Part shown: positions 45,926 to 58,300 of the stretch, one piece after another | Numbering within the stretch: position 1 is the first letter of the stretch | Layout: the number at the start of each line of letters is the position of its first letter | Source: JBGPEQ01 sp050180895 | GTDB lineage: Bacteria > Pseudomonadota > Alphaproteobacteria > Dongiales > Dongiaceae | Assembly: GCA_050180895.1 (NCBI GenBank) | Contig: JBFXDS010000012.1 | Location: 1-64,000, forward strand | Reading direction: 5' to 3' | Length of the DNA: 64,000 nt | Made by a program: the position numbers and the translations under genes | The notes under the pieces: generated by a model | What the model saw: only the letters and a program-made list of their open reading frames with translations | Told to the model about the DNA's origin: nothing | The model's database searches: none

Positions 45926-46665
45926 GCGCTCCGACTCGCGGGCTGGAGCCATGCGCGGATGCAGTGCTCGATGACGTGCGCAAGAAAATGCAGGAGCTCC
46001 GTGCCCTGGCCGGGATCGAAATAGCCGGGGTGGCGCGTCCCGAACGCGATCAGGCCGGGCGGTACCCGCTCGCCGAACTTGAGGCGGATCAGCGCGTCGG
46101 AACGGACAAGGCCGGCGCCGGCATCGAAAATCTCCGCATCGCCGGTGGTGTCGTCCCGCAACAGGGCGGCGCGGTCGGTGCCGAGCACGCGGTCGACGGT
46201 CCCCGGCGCCAACACCTGAACGCCGTCGACGCACAGCTTCGCGGCACTGCCGTCGGCGACCTCGATGCACAAGGAAACCGCATCGACGTCGAGCAGGACC
46301 GAGAGATCCGTGGTGACGATCTCGATGAAGTGTGCAAACGTGTCGGCGCCGAGCAGCGCCAGCACGGCCTGGTGGATGCGGTCCTGGGTCGACAGGTTGT
46401 CGCGGCTGTTGGCGAGCAGATCGTCCTGATCGGCCTTCAGTCGCGCCACGTCGCGGCGCAGCCGCTCGACCATGAACTGCTGCAGGTCGACGATGCCTTC
46501 GCCGCGGCGGCGCCCCGGCACCACCTGGATATCCAGCAGGTCGGGATGGCGAACCAGGAATTCCGGATGCTGACGCAGATAGTCTGCAACCTGTGCCGCC
46601 GTCACGCGTCCCTTCGCCCGTTCGGCGGTCGCGGTCTGGCGGGCGTCGTCGGTCTTCTTGCTCAT
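45922..46665 (-). CDS. DUF484 family protein
   Basis: 247 residues. The N-terminus is charged (KKTDDARQTATAERAKGRVT), then the family opening VADYLRQHPEFLVRHPDLLD, a coiled-coil (QQFMVERLRRDVARLKADQ) and a C-terminal GAF-like domain (FAHFIEIVTTDLSVLLDVDA through RLKFGERVPPGLIAFGTRHP). Its role is unknown, but it is coupled to xerC in many proteobacteria, as here. Confidence 0.92.
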   Translation of the reverse strand: MSKKTDDARQTATAERAKGRVTAAQVADYLRQHPEFLVRHPDLLDIQVVPGRRRGEGIVDLQQFMVERLRRDVARLKADQDDLLANSRDNLSTQDRIHQAVLALLGADTFAHFIEIVTTDLSVLLDVDAVSLCIEVADGSAAKLCVDGVQVLAPGTVDRVLGTDRAALLRDDTTGDAEIFDAGAGLVRSDALIRLKFGERVPPGLIAFGTRHPGYFDPGQGTELLHFLAHVIEHCIRAWLQPASRSA

Positions 46666-46675
46666 GCGGGCGCGG

Positions 46676-47332
46676 CTAGAGGATGGACTGGCCGGTCTTG
46701 GCCCAGTCCGCGAGGAAGGCGGCGAGGCCCTTGTCGGTCAGCGGATGGGCGAACATCTGCCGGAGCACGGCGGGCGGCATGGTCGCGACATCGGCGCCCA
46801 TCTTCGCGGCCTCCACGACATGCATGGGGTGGCGGATCGAGGCGACGAGGACCTCCGTCGTGAAGGCGGGGTAGCTGGCGTAGATCTGAACGATATCCGA
46901 GATCAGCCCCATGCCGTCGGTGCCGATATCGTCGAGCCGGCCGACGAAGGGCGAAATGAACGCGGCACCAGCCTTGGCGGCGAGGATCGCCTGCGCCGGC
47001 GAGAAGCACAGCGTGACGTTGACCTTCGTCCCCTCGCCCGACAACAGCTTGCAGGTCCTGAGGCCGTCGGGCGTCAGCGGCACCTTCACCGTGATATTGG
47101 GGGCGAGCTCGGCCAGTTTGCGCCCCTCCGCCAGCATGGTCTTGTGGTCCGTCGCCGTCACCTCGGCGCTCACCGGCCCGGAGACGATGGTGCAGATCTC
47201 CGACACGACGTCGAGGAACTTGCGGCCGGACTTCGCCACCAGCGACGGGTTGGTGGTCACGCCGTCGACGAGGCCCGTGGCGGCCAATTCGCGAATCTCG
47301 GAGATGTCCGCCGTATCGATGAAGAACTTCAT
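46676..47332 (-). CDS. fsa: Transaldolase / fructose-6-phosphate aldolase-like protein
   Basis: 218 residues, the short TalC/FSA type. Class I aldolase with the Schiff-base lysine in NITVKVPLTPDG. MKFFIDTADISEIRELAATG opening, DGVTTNPSLVAKSG, LCFSPAQAILAAKAGAAFIS and SPFVGRLDDIG complete the pattern. Either a transaldolase of the pentose-phosphate pathway or an F6P aldolase; sequence by eye does not separate them. Divergent from priA, 10 bp ahead of DUF484. Confidence 0.92.
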   Translation of the reverse strand: MKFFIDTADISEIRELAATGLVDGVTTNPSLVAKSGRKFLDVVSEICTIVSGPVSAEVTATDHKTMLAEGRKLAELAPNITVKVPLTPDGLRTCKLLSGEGTKVNVTLCFSPAQAILAAKAGAAFISPFVGRLDDIGTDGMGLISDIVQIYASYPAFTTEVLVASIRHPMHVVEAAKMGADVATMPPAVLRQMFAHPLTDKGLAAFLADWAKTGQSIL

Positions 47333-47385
47333 TTTCGGCCGTGAGCGCCTTTTCTCGAATCACGTCTCGGGCCAAAGTGTAGACC

Positions 47386-49596
47386 ATGCCCGTGCCCCAC
47401 GCCAGTTCGTCCGAGGCGTCCGCGCCTGCCGAATCCCGCGTCAGCGTGCTGCTGCCGCTGCCGCTCGCGGGCCCTTACGACTATCGGGCCGATGCGGCGC
47501 TGTCGTTGGCGCGAGGCGATTTCGTCACCGTGCCGCTGGGCACGCGCGAGGTGGTCGGCGTGGTCTGGGGCGAAGGCGCCGACGACGTGGCCGAGACCAG
47601 GCTCCGCGACGTGGTCGCGCGGCTTGAGGCGCCGGCGCTGCCGCCCGTGCTGTGCCGGTTCGTCGAGTGGGTCGCGAACTATACGATGTCGCCGCCGGGT
47701 GCCGTGCTGCGTATGGTCATGAGCGTGCCGGCGGCCCTCGAACCGCCGCGCCCGATCATCGCTTGGCGTCTCGCCGAGAACTCGCCGACCGACCTGCGCC
47801 TGACCGCCGAGCGGTGGCGCGTGCTCGATGTCCTGCGCGACGGGCCGCCGCGGCCGGCAGCGGAGCTGGCGCGCGAGGCCGGCGTGGGACTCGGTGTCGT
47901 CAAGGCCTTGGCTGCCGCGGGGGCGCTGGCGGAAGTGATGTTGCCGGTGCCCCCGGCGTTCGACCTGCCGGACGCCGACCGCGCGGGACCCGTGCTCAGT
48001 CCGCCGCAGGCGGCGGCCGCGGCGGAGTTGGCGCGCAAGGCGACGGCCGGCGGCTTCTCTGTCACTGCGCTCGACGGCGTCACCGGCGCCGGCAAGACCG
48101 AGGTCTATTTCGAGGCGGTCGCGGCGGCGATGCGCGGCGGCCGCCAGGCCTTGGTGCTGCTGCCGGAGATCGCGCTCGGCGCGCAATGGCTGGACCGCTT
48201 CGGCGCCCGCTTCGGCGCGCGCCCGGCGCAATGGCATTCGGACTTGACGCCGGCGGAGCGTCGCGTCGCCTGGCGCGCGATCGCGCGCGGCGAAGCGCGG
48301 GTGATCGTCGGTGCGCGCTCGGCCCTGTTCCTGCCTTATTCCGACCTCGGCCTCATCGTCGTCGACGAGGAGCATGACACTGCCTACAAGCAGGAGGACG
48401 GCGTCGTCTACCAGGCGCGCGACATGGCGGTCGTGCGGGCGCGGTTGACGGACATCCCGATCATATTGGTCTCGGCGACGCCGTCGCTCGAGACGGTGCA
48501 GAACATTGCCACGCGCCGCTACGACGCGCTGCATCTGCCGGACCGCCACGGCGGGGCGCAGCTTCCGCTCGTCGCAGCGATCGATCTGCGCGCCGACAAG
48601 CCGCCGCGGCAGAGCTGGCTGTCGCCGACGCTGCGGCAGGCGCTGGTCGATACGCTGGCGGCGGGCGAGCAGGCGCTGCTGTTTCTCAACCGCCGGGGCT
48701 ACGCGCCGCTGACCTTGTGCCGGGCCTGCGGCCATCGGCTGCAATGCCCACGCTGCACCGCCTGGCTGGTGGAGCATCGGCTGGTCGGCAAGCTGCAGTG
48801 CCACCATTGCGGCTTTCAGATGCCGTTCCCCAACGCCTGCCCGTCCTGCAAGGCGGAGGGCATGCTGGCGGCCTGTGGTCCGGGCGTCGAACGGCTGACC
48901 GAGGAGGTGGTGACCCTGTTGCCGGCGGCCCGCACGGCCATGATGACCAGCGACACCATCACCGGCCCGCTGGCTGCGGCGGAGCTGATCCGCCGCGTGC
49001 AGGATCACGAGGTCGATCTGCTGATCGGCACGCAGATGATCGCCAAGGGCCATCATTTTCCGATGCTGACCCTGGTCGGCGTCGTCGATGCCGATCTCGG
49101 GCTGCATGGCGGCGATCTGCGCGCCGCCGAGCGGACCTATCAGCTGCTGCATCAGGTGGCCGGCCGCGCCGGCCGCGCCGATCGGCCGGGGCGCGTGTTG
49201 TTGCAGACTTATGAGCCGCGGCATCCGGTGATGCAGGCGCTGGTGGCCGGTCATCGCGAGCAGTTCCTGGCCACCGAGGCCGAGGATCGTCGCGCGGCCG
49301 GCATGCCGCCGTTCGGGCGGCTTGCGGCTCTTATTCTCTCCGGCCCCGACATTGAAGCCGTGGAGAGGGTTGCCCGCGCACTTGCGCGTTCGGCGCCCGA
49401 GGGCGAGGGCATCGCGGTGCTCGGGCCGGCGCCGGCGCCGCTGGCGATCCTGCGCGGTCGCCACCGGCGGCGCTTCCTGCTCAAATGCCGGCGCGATATC
49501 GCGCCACAGCCGCTGCTGCGCCGCTGGCTAGCGCCGGTGAAGCTGCGCGACGGCGTACGGCTGCAGATTGATATCGATCCCTACAGCTTCCTCTGA
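47386..49596 (+). CDS. priA: Primosomal replication protein N' (helicase)
   Basis: 736 residues. Restarts stalled forks by loading the replisome. N-terminal DNA-binding domain, a winged-helix region, Walker A at 231-238 (GVTGAGKT), DEEH box IVVDEEHDT, the four Cys pairs of the zinc-binding domain (CRACGHRLQCPRC, CHHCGF, CPSCKAEG), and the helicase C lobe IGTQMIAKGHHFPMLTLVGV. Full length. Confidence 0.97.
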   Translation: MPVPHASSSEASAPAESRVSVLLPLPLAGPYDYRADAALSLARGDFVTVPLGTREVVGVVWGEGADDVAETRLRDVVARLEAPALPPVLCRFVEWVANYTMSPPGAVLRMVMSVPAALEPPRPIIAWRLAENSPTDLRLTAERWRVLDVLRDGPPRPAAELAREAGVGLGVVKALAAAGALAEVMLPVPPAFDLPDADRAGPVLSPPQAAAAAELARKATAGGFSVTALDGVTGAGKTEVYFEAVAAAMRGGRQALVLLPEIALGAQWLDRFGARFGARPAQWHSDLTPAERRVAWRAIARGEARVIVGARSALFLPYSDLGLIVVDEEHDTAYKQEDGVVYQARDMAVVRARLTDIPIILVSATPSLETVQNIATRRYDALHLPDRHGGAQLPLVAAIDLRADKPPRQSWLSPTLRQALVDTLAAGEQALLFLNRRGYAPLTLCRACGHRLQCPRCTAWLVEHRLVGKLQCHHCGFQMPFPNACPSCKAEGMLAACGPGVERLTEEVVTLLPAARTAMMTSDTITGPLAAAELIRRVQDHEVDLLIGTQMIAKGHHFPMLTLVGVVDADLGLHGGDLRAAERTYQLLHQVAGRAGRADRPGRVLLQTYEPRHPVMQALVAGHREQFLATEAEDRRAAGMPPFGRLAALILSGPDIEAVERVARALARSAPEGEGIAVLGPAPAPLAILRGRHRRRFLLKCRRDIAPQPLLRRWLAPVKLRDGVRLQIDIDPYSFL

Positions 49597-49628
49597 GGGA
49601 ATCGTGGTGACGTTTCGGCTCGGTGCCT

Positions 49629-49810
49629 CTGGCCTCGATGATTGAGATACCCGAGGCCGCTCCCAGCCGCGCCGCCGAGGAGTGCGCGGTTACGCCGGTA
49701 ACCACGGCACCCCCGGCCGCCGCTCAGCATGCGCTGTTCCTTCGCGCTCATGCCGGAGCATGCGGAGAGGGTGATCATGAAGGCAAGGTGATAGCGGTTG
49801 TGCGTATCAT
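49629..49810 (-). pseudogene. Decayed glycine-zipper lipoprotein gene
   Basis: On the minus strand, switching frames recovers a small lipoprotein: MIRTTAITL, then (one base missing) FMITLSACSGMSAKEQRMLS with a lipobox-like SAC, then AGGAVVTGV in a second frame, then ALLGGAAGSGLGYLNHRGQ back in the first. The product would be a glycine-zipper outer-membrane lipoprotein. At least two frame disturbances (near 49780 and around 49700, by a run of five G) break it. True decay or assembly error cannot be told apart here. Confidence 0.5.
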
Positions 49811-50043
49811 GGCGATCCCCCAATTCGCTGGCGAAGATGCCGAGACGCTATGCCGCCGTTCAGCCGATCGTCAGCAACTTGCCACGGCTTTGCCGCCGGC
49901 GCCCGGCAGCCGGTTGCAAGGCCGGAACCTGTATGTTAGACACCGCGTCGCCCGGCGGTCCGGGGGTCTGGGTCGCCGCAGATTTCGTATTGTTTTGCGG
50001 CTCTTAGCGGAGTCGCGTCTACAGCAGGGCGGGGGCGTTTCAG
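49811..50043. other. Leader region of the atp operon
   Basis: No gene seen. It must contain the atp promoter; weak TTG-rich words (TTGCAA near 49914) occur without a clear partner. A small GC-rich ribosome-binding stretch GGGCGGGGGCG lies before the GTG of atpH. Confidence 0.4.
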
Positions 50044-50603
50044 GTGGCAGCCCGAGGTGCCGGCGCAGGCGGGCTTGCGGCGCGTTATGCCGCGGCGCTG
50101 TTCGAATTGGCCGATACGCACAAGGCGACGGACCGTATCGCCGGTGATCTCTCCGATCTCAGGGCGATGATCCAAGGCAGCCCGGAGCTTCGCGCCCTTA
50201 TCCGCAGCCCGATCTTGTCGCGCGAGGAGCAGGCGCGCGCCATGGAGGCCCTGTTGCAGCAGGCCGGGACCTCGGACCTCGTGCGCAAGTTCGTCGGCTT
50301 GGTGGCTCAGAACCGTCGGCTGTTCGCCTTGCCCGACATGATCGACGAATTCCTGGCCGAGCTTGCCCGCCGCCGCGGCGAGATGCGGGCCGAGGTCACC
50401 GCCGCAAAGCCGCTCGACGAGCGGCAGCAGTCGGCCCTTGCCGAAGCGATCCGCCGCAGCGTCGGCGGCAAGGTCGCGGTCGACGTCAAGGTCGATCCCG
50501 GGCTGATCGGCGGGTTGATCGTCAGGATCGGCAGCCGCATGGTCGACAGCTCGCTCAGGACGAAACTGCAAAGACTGCAACTCGCCATGAAAGGGGTCGG
50601 ATG

Positions 50604-50604
<1 letters not shown>
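50044..50604 (+). CDS. atpH: ATP synthase F1 delta subunit (OSCP)
   Basis: 186 residues from a GTG at 50044. Joins the F1 head to the b-subunit stalk. LAARYAAALFELADTHKATD opening, FVGLVAQNRRLFALPDMIDE, and the C-terminal KVAVDVKVDPGLIGGLIVRI plus GSRMVDSSLRTKLQRL signature. First gene of atpHAGDC; the Fo genes are not in this window, as usual in alphaproteobacteria. Confidence 0.95.
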
Positions 50605-52136
<1,532 letters not shown>

Positions 52137-52162
52137 TGGCGGCGAGAGCCTGACCGCCCGAC

Positions 52163-53044
52163 ATGCCCAGCCTCAAAGACCTCCGCATCCGCATCAACAG
52201 CGTCAAGTCGACGCAGAAGATCACGTCTGCCATGAAGATGGTGGCGGCGGCAAAGCTGCGCCGGGCGCAGGAACGCGCGGAGGCGGCGCGCCCCTATGCT
52301 GAACGGATGGAGCGCATGCTGCGATCGCTTGCTGCCACCATGGTCGGGCAGGAGGGCGCGCCGGCGCTGCTGGCAGGCACCGGCAAGGATGCCGTGCATC
52401 TTGTCGTCGTCATGACCTCGGACCGCGGCCTGTGCGGCGGCTTCAATTCGACGATCGTGCGCGGCGCGCGCCGCCTGATCCGCGATCTGCGGGCGGGAGG
52501 CAAGCAGGTCAAGATATTGTGCGTCGGCCGCAAGGGTCGCGACCAGCTACGACGGGATTTCGGCACCCTCATCATCGGCACGATCGAGGAGATCGCCAAG
52601 CCGCGACTCACCTACGATGCCGCCGACCGTGTCGCACGACGCATCGCCACCATGTTCGAGGCGGGCGAGTTCGATGTCTGCACGATCATCTACAACCGCT
52701 TCAAGTCGGCGATGACCCAGATCGTCACGACGCTGCAGCTGATCCCGTTCACTGCCGATGACACTCCGCAGGAAACGGGCAGCAGCAGCGCCAGCTACGA
52801 GTATGAGCCTGACGAAGCGACGATCCTCGCCGAGCTTCTGCCGAACAACCTGTCGGTGCAGATTTACAAGGCGCTGCTCGAGAACGGCGCCAGCGAGGAG
52901 GGTGCGCGCATGACGGCGATGGACAGCGCGACCCGCAACGCCGGCGACATGATCAACCGCCTGACCATCAACTACAACCGGTCGCGGCAGGCCTACATCA
53001 CCAAGGAACTGATCGAGATCATCTCCGGCGCCGAGGCCGTGTAG
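52163..53044 (+). CDS. atpG: ATP synthase F1 gamma subunit
   Basis: 293 residues. Rotor shaft of F1. N-terminal helix LKDLRIRINSVKSTQKITSA then MKMVAAAKLRRAQ, SDRGLCGGFNS, and C-terminal helix ARMTAMDSATRNAGDMINRL. Between atpA and atpD with short gaps. Confidence 0.97.
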   Translation: MPSLKDLRIRINSVKSTQKITSAMKMVAAAKLRRAQERAEAARPYAERMERMLRSLAATMVGQEGAPALLAGTGKDAVHLVVVMTSDRGLCGGFNSTIVRGARRLIRDLRAGGKQVKILCVGRKGRDQLRRDFGTLIIGTIEEIAKPRLTYDAADRVARRIATMFEAGEFDVCTIIYNRFKSAMTQIVTTLQLIPFTADDTPQETGSSSASYEYEPDEATILAELLPNNLSVQIYKALLENGASEEGARMTAMDSATRNAGDMINRLTINYNRSRQAYITKELIEIISGAEAV

Positions 53045-53077
53045 GCGGCCGCGTCGGAGAAGGAGAGGAGCGCTCCC

Positions 53078-54499
<1,422 letters not shown>

Positions 54500-54522
54500 G
54501 GTCGTTGGCGGGAGCCCGCGAC

Positions 54523-54936
54523 ATGGCCGATCAGATCCAGTTCGAACTGGTCTCGCCCGAGCGGCTGCTGGTGTCGCAGCCGGTGGAGATGGTCGTGGTG
54601 CCGGGAGTCGAGGGCGATTTCGGCGTCCTCCCGGGTCATGCGCCGCTGGTCTCCACGGTTCGACCGGGCGTCATCGCCGTGTTCGAAGGGAACAAGGTCG
54701 CGCAACGGATCTTCGTCGCTGGCGGTTTTGCCGAAGTGACGGGCGAGCGCTGCACGGTGCTGGCGGAAGAGGCGATGCCGGTGGCGGAGATCGATCGCGC
54801 AACGGTCGAGGGCGAGATTCGCACGGCACGCGACGATCTGGCGGATGCCAGGGACGAGGTGGAGCGGGTGCGGTGCGAATCGAGAATCCTCTCCGGCGAG
54901 GCCAAGCTGGCGGCGCTCGACAGCCCGGCCTACTGA
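54523..54936 (+). CDS. atpC: ATP synthase F1 epsilon subunit
   Basis: 137 residues from the ATG at 54523 (GGCGGGAG upstream). Central-stalk regulator. FELVSPERLLVSQPVEMVVV then PGVEGDFGVLPGHAPLV, and a C-terminal pair of helices from ATVEGEIRTARDDLADARDE. Ends the atp operon. Confidence 0.96.
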   Translation: MADQIQFELVSPERLLVSQPVEMVVVPGVEGDFGVLPGHAPLVSTVRPGVIAVFEGNKVAQRIFVAGGFAEVTGERCTVLAEEAMPVAEIDRATVEGEIRTARDDLADARDEVERVRCESRILSGEAKLAALDSPAY

Positions 54937-55096
54937 CGTCGGGCGCGGGTATCCGATTCGACGGTCCGACACATAAGAGACTGGTATTGCAGGGTTTTTC
55001 TGCCCGGTCCTGCCCACTTGCACAAATTGTGACTCAGCACCACAATAATTCGTGAAGGTGCCACGCGCGGGCGGGCGACAGCACGGGTGACACGGC

Positions 55097-55915
55097 ATGA
55101 AGCACTGGACGCTCGACGATATTCCATGGGAACGCTTTGATCGTTCTCATGTCGAACCGGACGTCGTGAAGATCGTGAAGGCTGCGGCGATGGTCGAGGC
55201 CAATGGCGGCGACTATGCCAAGTACCTTTGCAACGTTTTCCATGACGACCCCGAATTCCAGGCGGTCGCGAACGAGTGGGCGCGGGAGGAGGTGCAGCAC
55301 GGGATGGCGCTGGCGCGTTGGGCCAAGCTGGCCGATCCGACTTTCGACTTCGATGCGGCCTTCAAGCGCTTCACCGACGGCTTCAAGATCGAAACCTGGC
55401 GTACCCAGTCGCTGCGCGGCTCGCGCAGTGGCGAGCTGGTGTCGCGCTGCATCGTCGAAACCGGCACCAGTTCCTACTACAGCGCGTTGCGGGACGCGGT
55501 GCAGGAGCCGGTCCTCAAGGAAATATGCCGCAACATCGCGGCCGACGAGTTCCGCCACTACAAACTGTTCTACAGCTATCTCAAGCGCTATCTGGCGGCC
55601 GAGAAGATCGGCCCCCTCCGCCGCTTCTTCGCCGCCGCGTCGCGCATCCGCGAATCGGAGGATGACGAGTTGGCCTATGCCTATTATGCCGCCAACTTCC
55701 CCGTGGATGCCGCCTACGAACACAAGCGGTTCATCCGCGCCTACATGCGCCGGGCCTACGGCTTCTATCGCCGGCCGCACATCGAGCGCGGCATCGGCAT
55801 GATCCTGAAGGCCGTCGGCCTGACGCCGAACGGCCGGCTCAACGTGATCCTGACGCGCGGGATCACCTGGCTGGTTCGGCTCCGCGTCCAGCGCCTCGCC
55901 CGCGCCGGCGCATAG
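55097..55915 (+). CDS. Ferritin-like domain protein
   Basis: 272 residues. A four-helix ferritin-like/diiron fold is suggested by two ExxH motifs, AREEVQHGMA and AADEFRHYKLF, about 90 residues apart, with additional acidic partners. The C-terminal third is basic (RRAYGFYRRPHIERGIG, RLRVQRLARAGA). May be a diiron oxygenase or desaturase-like enzyme; the substrate is unknown. It stands alone downstream of atpC, ending 28 bp from the convergent cyclophilin gene. Confidence 0.8.
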   Translation: MKHWTLDDIPWERFDRSHVEPDVVKIVKAAAMVEANGGDYAKYLCNVFHDDPEFQAVANEWAREEVQHGMALARWAKLADPTFDFDAAFKRFTDGFKIETWRTQSLRGSRSGELVSRCIVETGTSSYYSALRDAVQEPVLKEICRNIAADEFRHYKLFYSYLKRYLAAEKIGPLRRFFAAASRIRESEDDELAYAYYAANFPVDAAYEHKRFIRAYMRRAYGFYRRPHIERGIGMILKAVGLTPNGRLNVILTRGITWLVRLRVQRLARAGA

Positions 55916-55943
55916 TCGTCAAGCCAACTCCGAGGCGTTTCGT

Positions 55944-56423
55944 TCACCCGTCGAAGCGGATGCTCTTGATGTGGTCGCCCGGCTCCAGCGCCAGCATGAC
56001 GTCGAGGCCATCGGTCACCTGACCGAACACCGTGTGCACGCCATCGAGATGCGGCTGCGGTTCCAGCACCAGGAAGAACTGGGAGCCGCCGGTGTCGCGA
56101 CCGGCATGCGCCATGGACAGGGCGCCGGCCCCGTGCTTGTACGGATTGCCCTTCGTTTCGCAGGCGATACGCCAACCGGGACCGCCGGTGCCGTCGCCGT
56201 CGGGGCAGCCGCCCTGGGCGACGAAGCCCTCGATCACGCGATGGAAGGTCAGGCCGTCATAGAATCCGCTCGTCGCCAATGCATGCCAGTTGGCGACCGT
56301 GTTCGGCGCCGCCTCCGGGAACAGCTGCAGCGTGATCGCCCCCTTGTCGGTCGCCATGACGCAGCTGGTCAGGCGGGCCAGCTTGTCGGCGGCGATATCA
56401 TGCGTCTTCAGGGGTTCAGGCAT
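55944..56423 (-). CDS. Cyclophilin-type peptidyl-prolyl isomerase
   Basis: 159 residues, cytoplasmic (no signal peptide). Cyclophilin core: MATDKGAITLQLFPEAAPNT, FYDGLTFHRVIEGFVAQGG, GALSMAHAGRDTGGSQFFLV, and VFGQVTDGLDVM. Starts inside the end of rppH (8-bp overlap), closing the gpmI-envC-ctpA-rppH run. Confidence 0.93.
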   Translation of the reverse strand: MPEPLKTHDIAADKLARLTSCVMATDKGAITLQLFPEAAPNTVANWHALATSGFYDGLTFHRVIEGFVAQGGCPDGDGTGGPGWRIACETKGNPYKHGAGALSMAHAGRDTGGSQFFLVLEPQPHLDGVHTVFGQVTDGLDVMLALEPGDHIKSIRFDG

Positions 56424-56925
56424 TGCGGCGTCCTTTCTGATTTGTCGGCTCGGCCAGATAGCCGAATTCGGCCACTAGGTCCGCATACAGCCGTCGCTTG
56501 AACGGCACGATCAGGCTCGGCAGGGTCGCCATCGGCGTCCATTTCCACCGGCTGAACTCGGCGCCGACACCGTCGATGGCGATGTCGGTATCGATGCCGG
56601 TGAAGCGGAACGCGAACCATTTCTGCTCCTGGCCACGGTAGCGGCCCTGCCAGAGTCGCGGTATCAGCTCAGCCGGTAGATCGTAGCGGTACCAGCCGCG
56701 GCTCTCGGCCAGAAGGCTCGCCGCAGAGGTCCCGATCTCCTCCTGCATCTCGCGCCAGGCGGCGGACGTCGGCGACTCGCCCTGGTCGATGCCGCCCTGA
56801 GGCATCTGCCAAGCCTCGGACGGCATGTCGACGCGCTGCCCGATCAGGACCTCGCCCGCATCATTGAGCAGCATGATGCCGACGCCGCGACGATAGGGCA
56901 GGCGATCGAGATCGACCGACGTCAT
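56416..56925 (-). CDS. rppH: RNA pyrophosphohydrolase (Nudix)
   Basis: 169 residues. Removes pyrophosphate from mRNA 5' ends to start decay. Nudix box GGIDQGESPTSAAWREMQEE followed by IGT, preceded by PYRRGVGIMLLNDAGEVLIG and WQMPQGG. LPAELIPRLWQGRYRGQEQK and WFAFRF are typical of RppH/IalA. Located downstream of ctpA. Confidence 0.95.
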   Translation of the reverse strand: MTSVDLDRLPYRRGVGIMLLNDAGEVLIGQRVDMPSEAWQMPQGGIDQGESPTSAAWREMQEEIGTSAASLLAESRGWYRYDLPAELIPRLWQGRYRGQEQKWFAFRFTGIDTDIAIDGVGAEFSRWKWTPMATLPSLIVPFKRRLYADLVAEFGYLAEPTNQKGRRNA

Positions 56926-56947
56926 GGCCGTGCCGGATGCGACGGCA

Positions 56948-58300
56948 TCAGTTCATCTGGCTGGTCCTGAACAGCGAGATGCCGCGCAGCAGGTCGAGAG
57001 CCCGCGACAGCTGGTAGTCGTCCTGCGTGGGTGATCCTGGTCCAGCGGTCGGGCCGGTCGATGCGCCCGGCGGATTCGTGTTCGTTGCACCGCCGTCGGT
57101 GCCTTCCGGCGCCGGCTGCGCCGGCGACTCCTCCTCGTCGGGATTGGCGAGGGCGCCACGAAGATCGGCCTCGCTGGTCCGGCGCTGCGGCTCGATGATC
57201 TCGACCTTGGCCTGCTGGGCGACGATGTCCGGCTCGATGCCGAGGGCCTGGATCGACCGGCCCGATGGCGTGAAATAGCGCGCCGTGGTCAGGCGGATGG
57301 CGCCGTGGCCGGGCACCGGGATGATGGTCTGCACCGAGCCCTTGCCGAAGGACTTGGTGCCCAACACGATGGCGCGGTGGTGATCCTGCAGCGCACCGGC
57401 GACGATCTCGGAGGCCGATGCCGAGCCGCCGTTGATCAGCACGACCATGGGCAGGCCCTCGGCGATGTCGCCGGTGCGGGCGTTGTAGCGCTGCGCGTCG
57501 TCGGGATGCCGGCCGCGCGTCGAGACGATCTCGCCCTTGTCGAGGAAGGCATCGGAGATGGCGACGGCCTGGTCGAGCAGCCCGCCGGGATTGTTGCGCA
57601 GATCGAGGACGATGCCGGTCAGCTTGCCCTTGGCCTGCTCCTTCAGCCGTTTGAACTGCGCTTCCAATCCGGTATCCGTCTGCTCGCTGAAGCTGGTGAC
57701 GCGCAGATAGGCGATGTTGTCTCCTTCGAGCCGGCTGCGCACCGACTGGATCTTGATGACCGCGCGGGTCAAGGTCACCTCGAACGGCTCGGTGTCGCCG
57801 CGCTGGATCATCAGCTTGATGTCTGAATCGACCGGGCCGCGCATCTTCTCGACGGCCTCGGACAGCGTGAGTCCCATCACCGGCTGGCCGTCGAGCTCGA
57901 CGATGTAGTCGCCGGGCTGGATGCCGGCGCGGAACGCCGGGGTATCGTCGATCGGCGATACGACCTTGACCAGGCCGTTCTCCATCGTCACCTCGATGCC
58001 AAGACCGCCGAACTCGCCGCGGGTCTGAACCTGCATTTCCTCGAAGTTCTTGGCGTTGAGATAGCTCGAATGGGGGTCGAGCGCCGCGAGCATGCCGTTG
58101 ATGGCATTCTCGATCAGCTGCTCGTCCGTCGCTTCCTCGACATAGTCGGCGCGGACCTTCTCGAAGACGTCGCCGAACAGCCGGAGCTGCTCGTAGGTGT
58201 CGGAATTGTTCGTGTTCTGCGAGGCCGCCGGCAGACCGTTGGCCACCAGGAATGCGAACGCTAAGACCGCAAGACGTGAATAGCGCATGGGGACTCTCAT
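56948..58300 (-). CDS. ctpA: Carboxy-terminal processing peptidase (S41)
   Basis: 450 residues from the ATG at 58300, which overlaps the envC stop (ATGA). Signal peptide LAVLAFAFLVANGLPAASQ, so periplasmic. PDZ domain about 85-170 (GEFGGLGIEVTMENGLVKVV, IQPGDYIVELDGQPV), then the catalytic serine region INGGSASASEIVAGAL and lysine GTKSFGKGSVQT. A Pro/Gly/Thr-rich disordered tail precedes the last helix. Processes C-termini of envelope proteins; coupled to the EnvC gene. Confidence 0.95.
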   Translation of the reverse strand: MRVPMRYSRLAVLAFAFLVANGLPAASQNTNNSDTYEQLRLFGDVFEKVRADYVEEATDEQLIENAINGMLAALDPHSSYLNAKNFEEMQVQTRGEFGGLGIEVTMENGLVKVVSPIDDTPAFRAGIQPGDYIVELDGQPVMGLTLSEAVEKMRGPVDSDIKLMIQRGDTEPFEVTLTRAVIKIQSVRSRLEGDNIAYLRVTSFSEQTDTGLEAQFKRLKEQAKGKLTGIVLDLRNNPGGLLDQAVAISDAFLDKGEIVSTRGRHPDDAQRYNARTGDIAEGLPMVVLINGGSASASEIVAGALQDHHRAIVLGTKSFGKGSVQTIIPVPGHGAIRLTTARYFTPSGRSIQALGIEPDIVAQQAKVEIIEPQRRTSEADLRGALANPDEEESPAQPAPEGTDGGATNTNPPGASTGPTAGPGSPTQDDYQLSRALDLLRGISLFRTSQMN

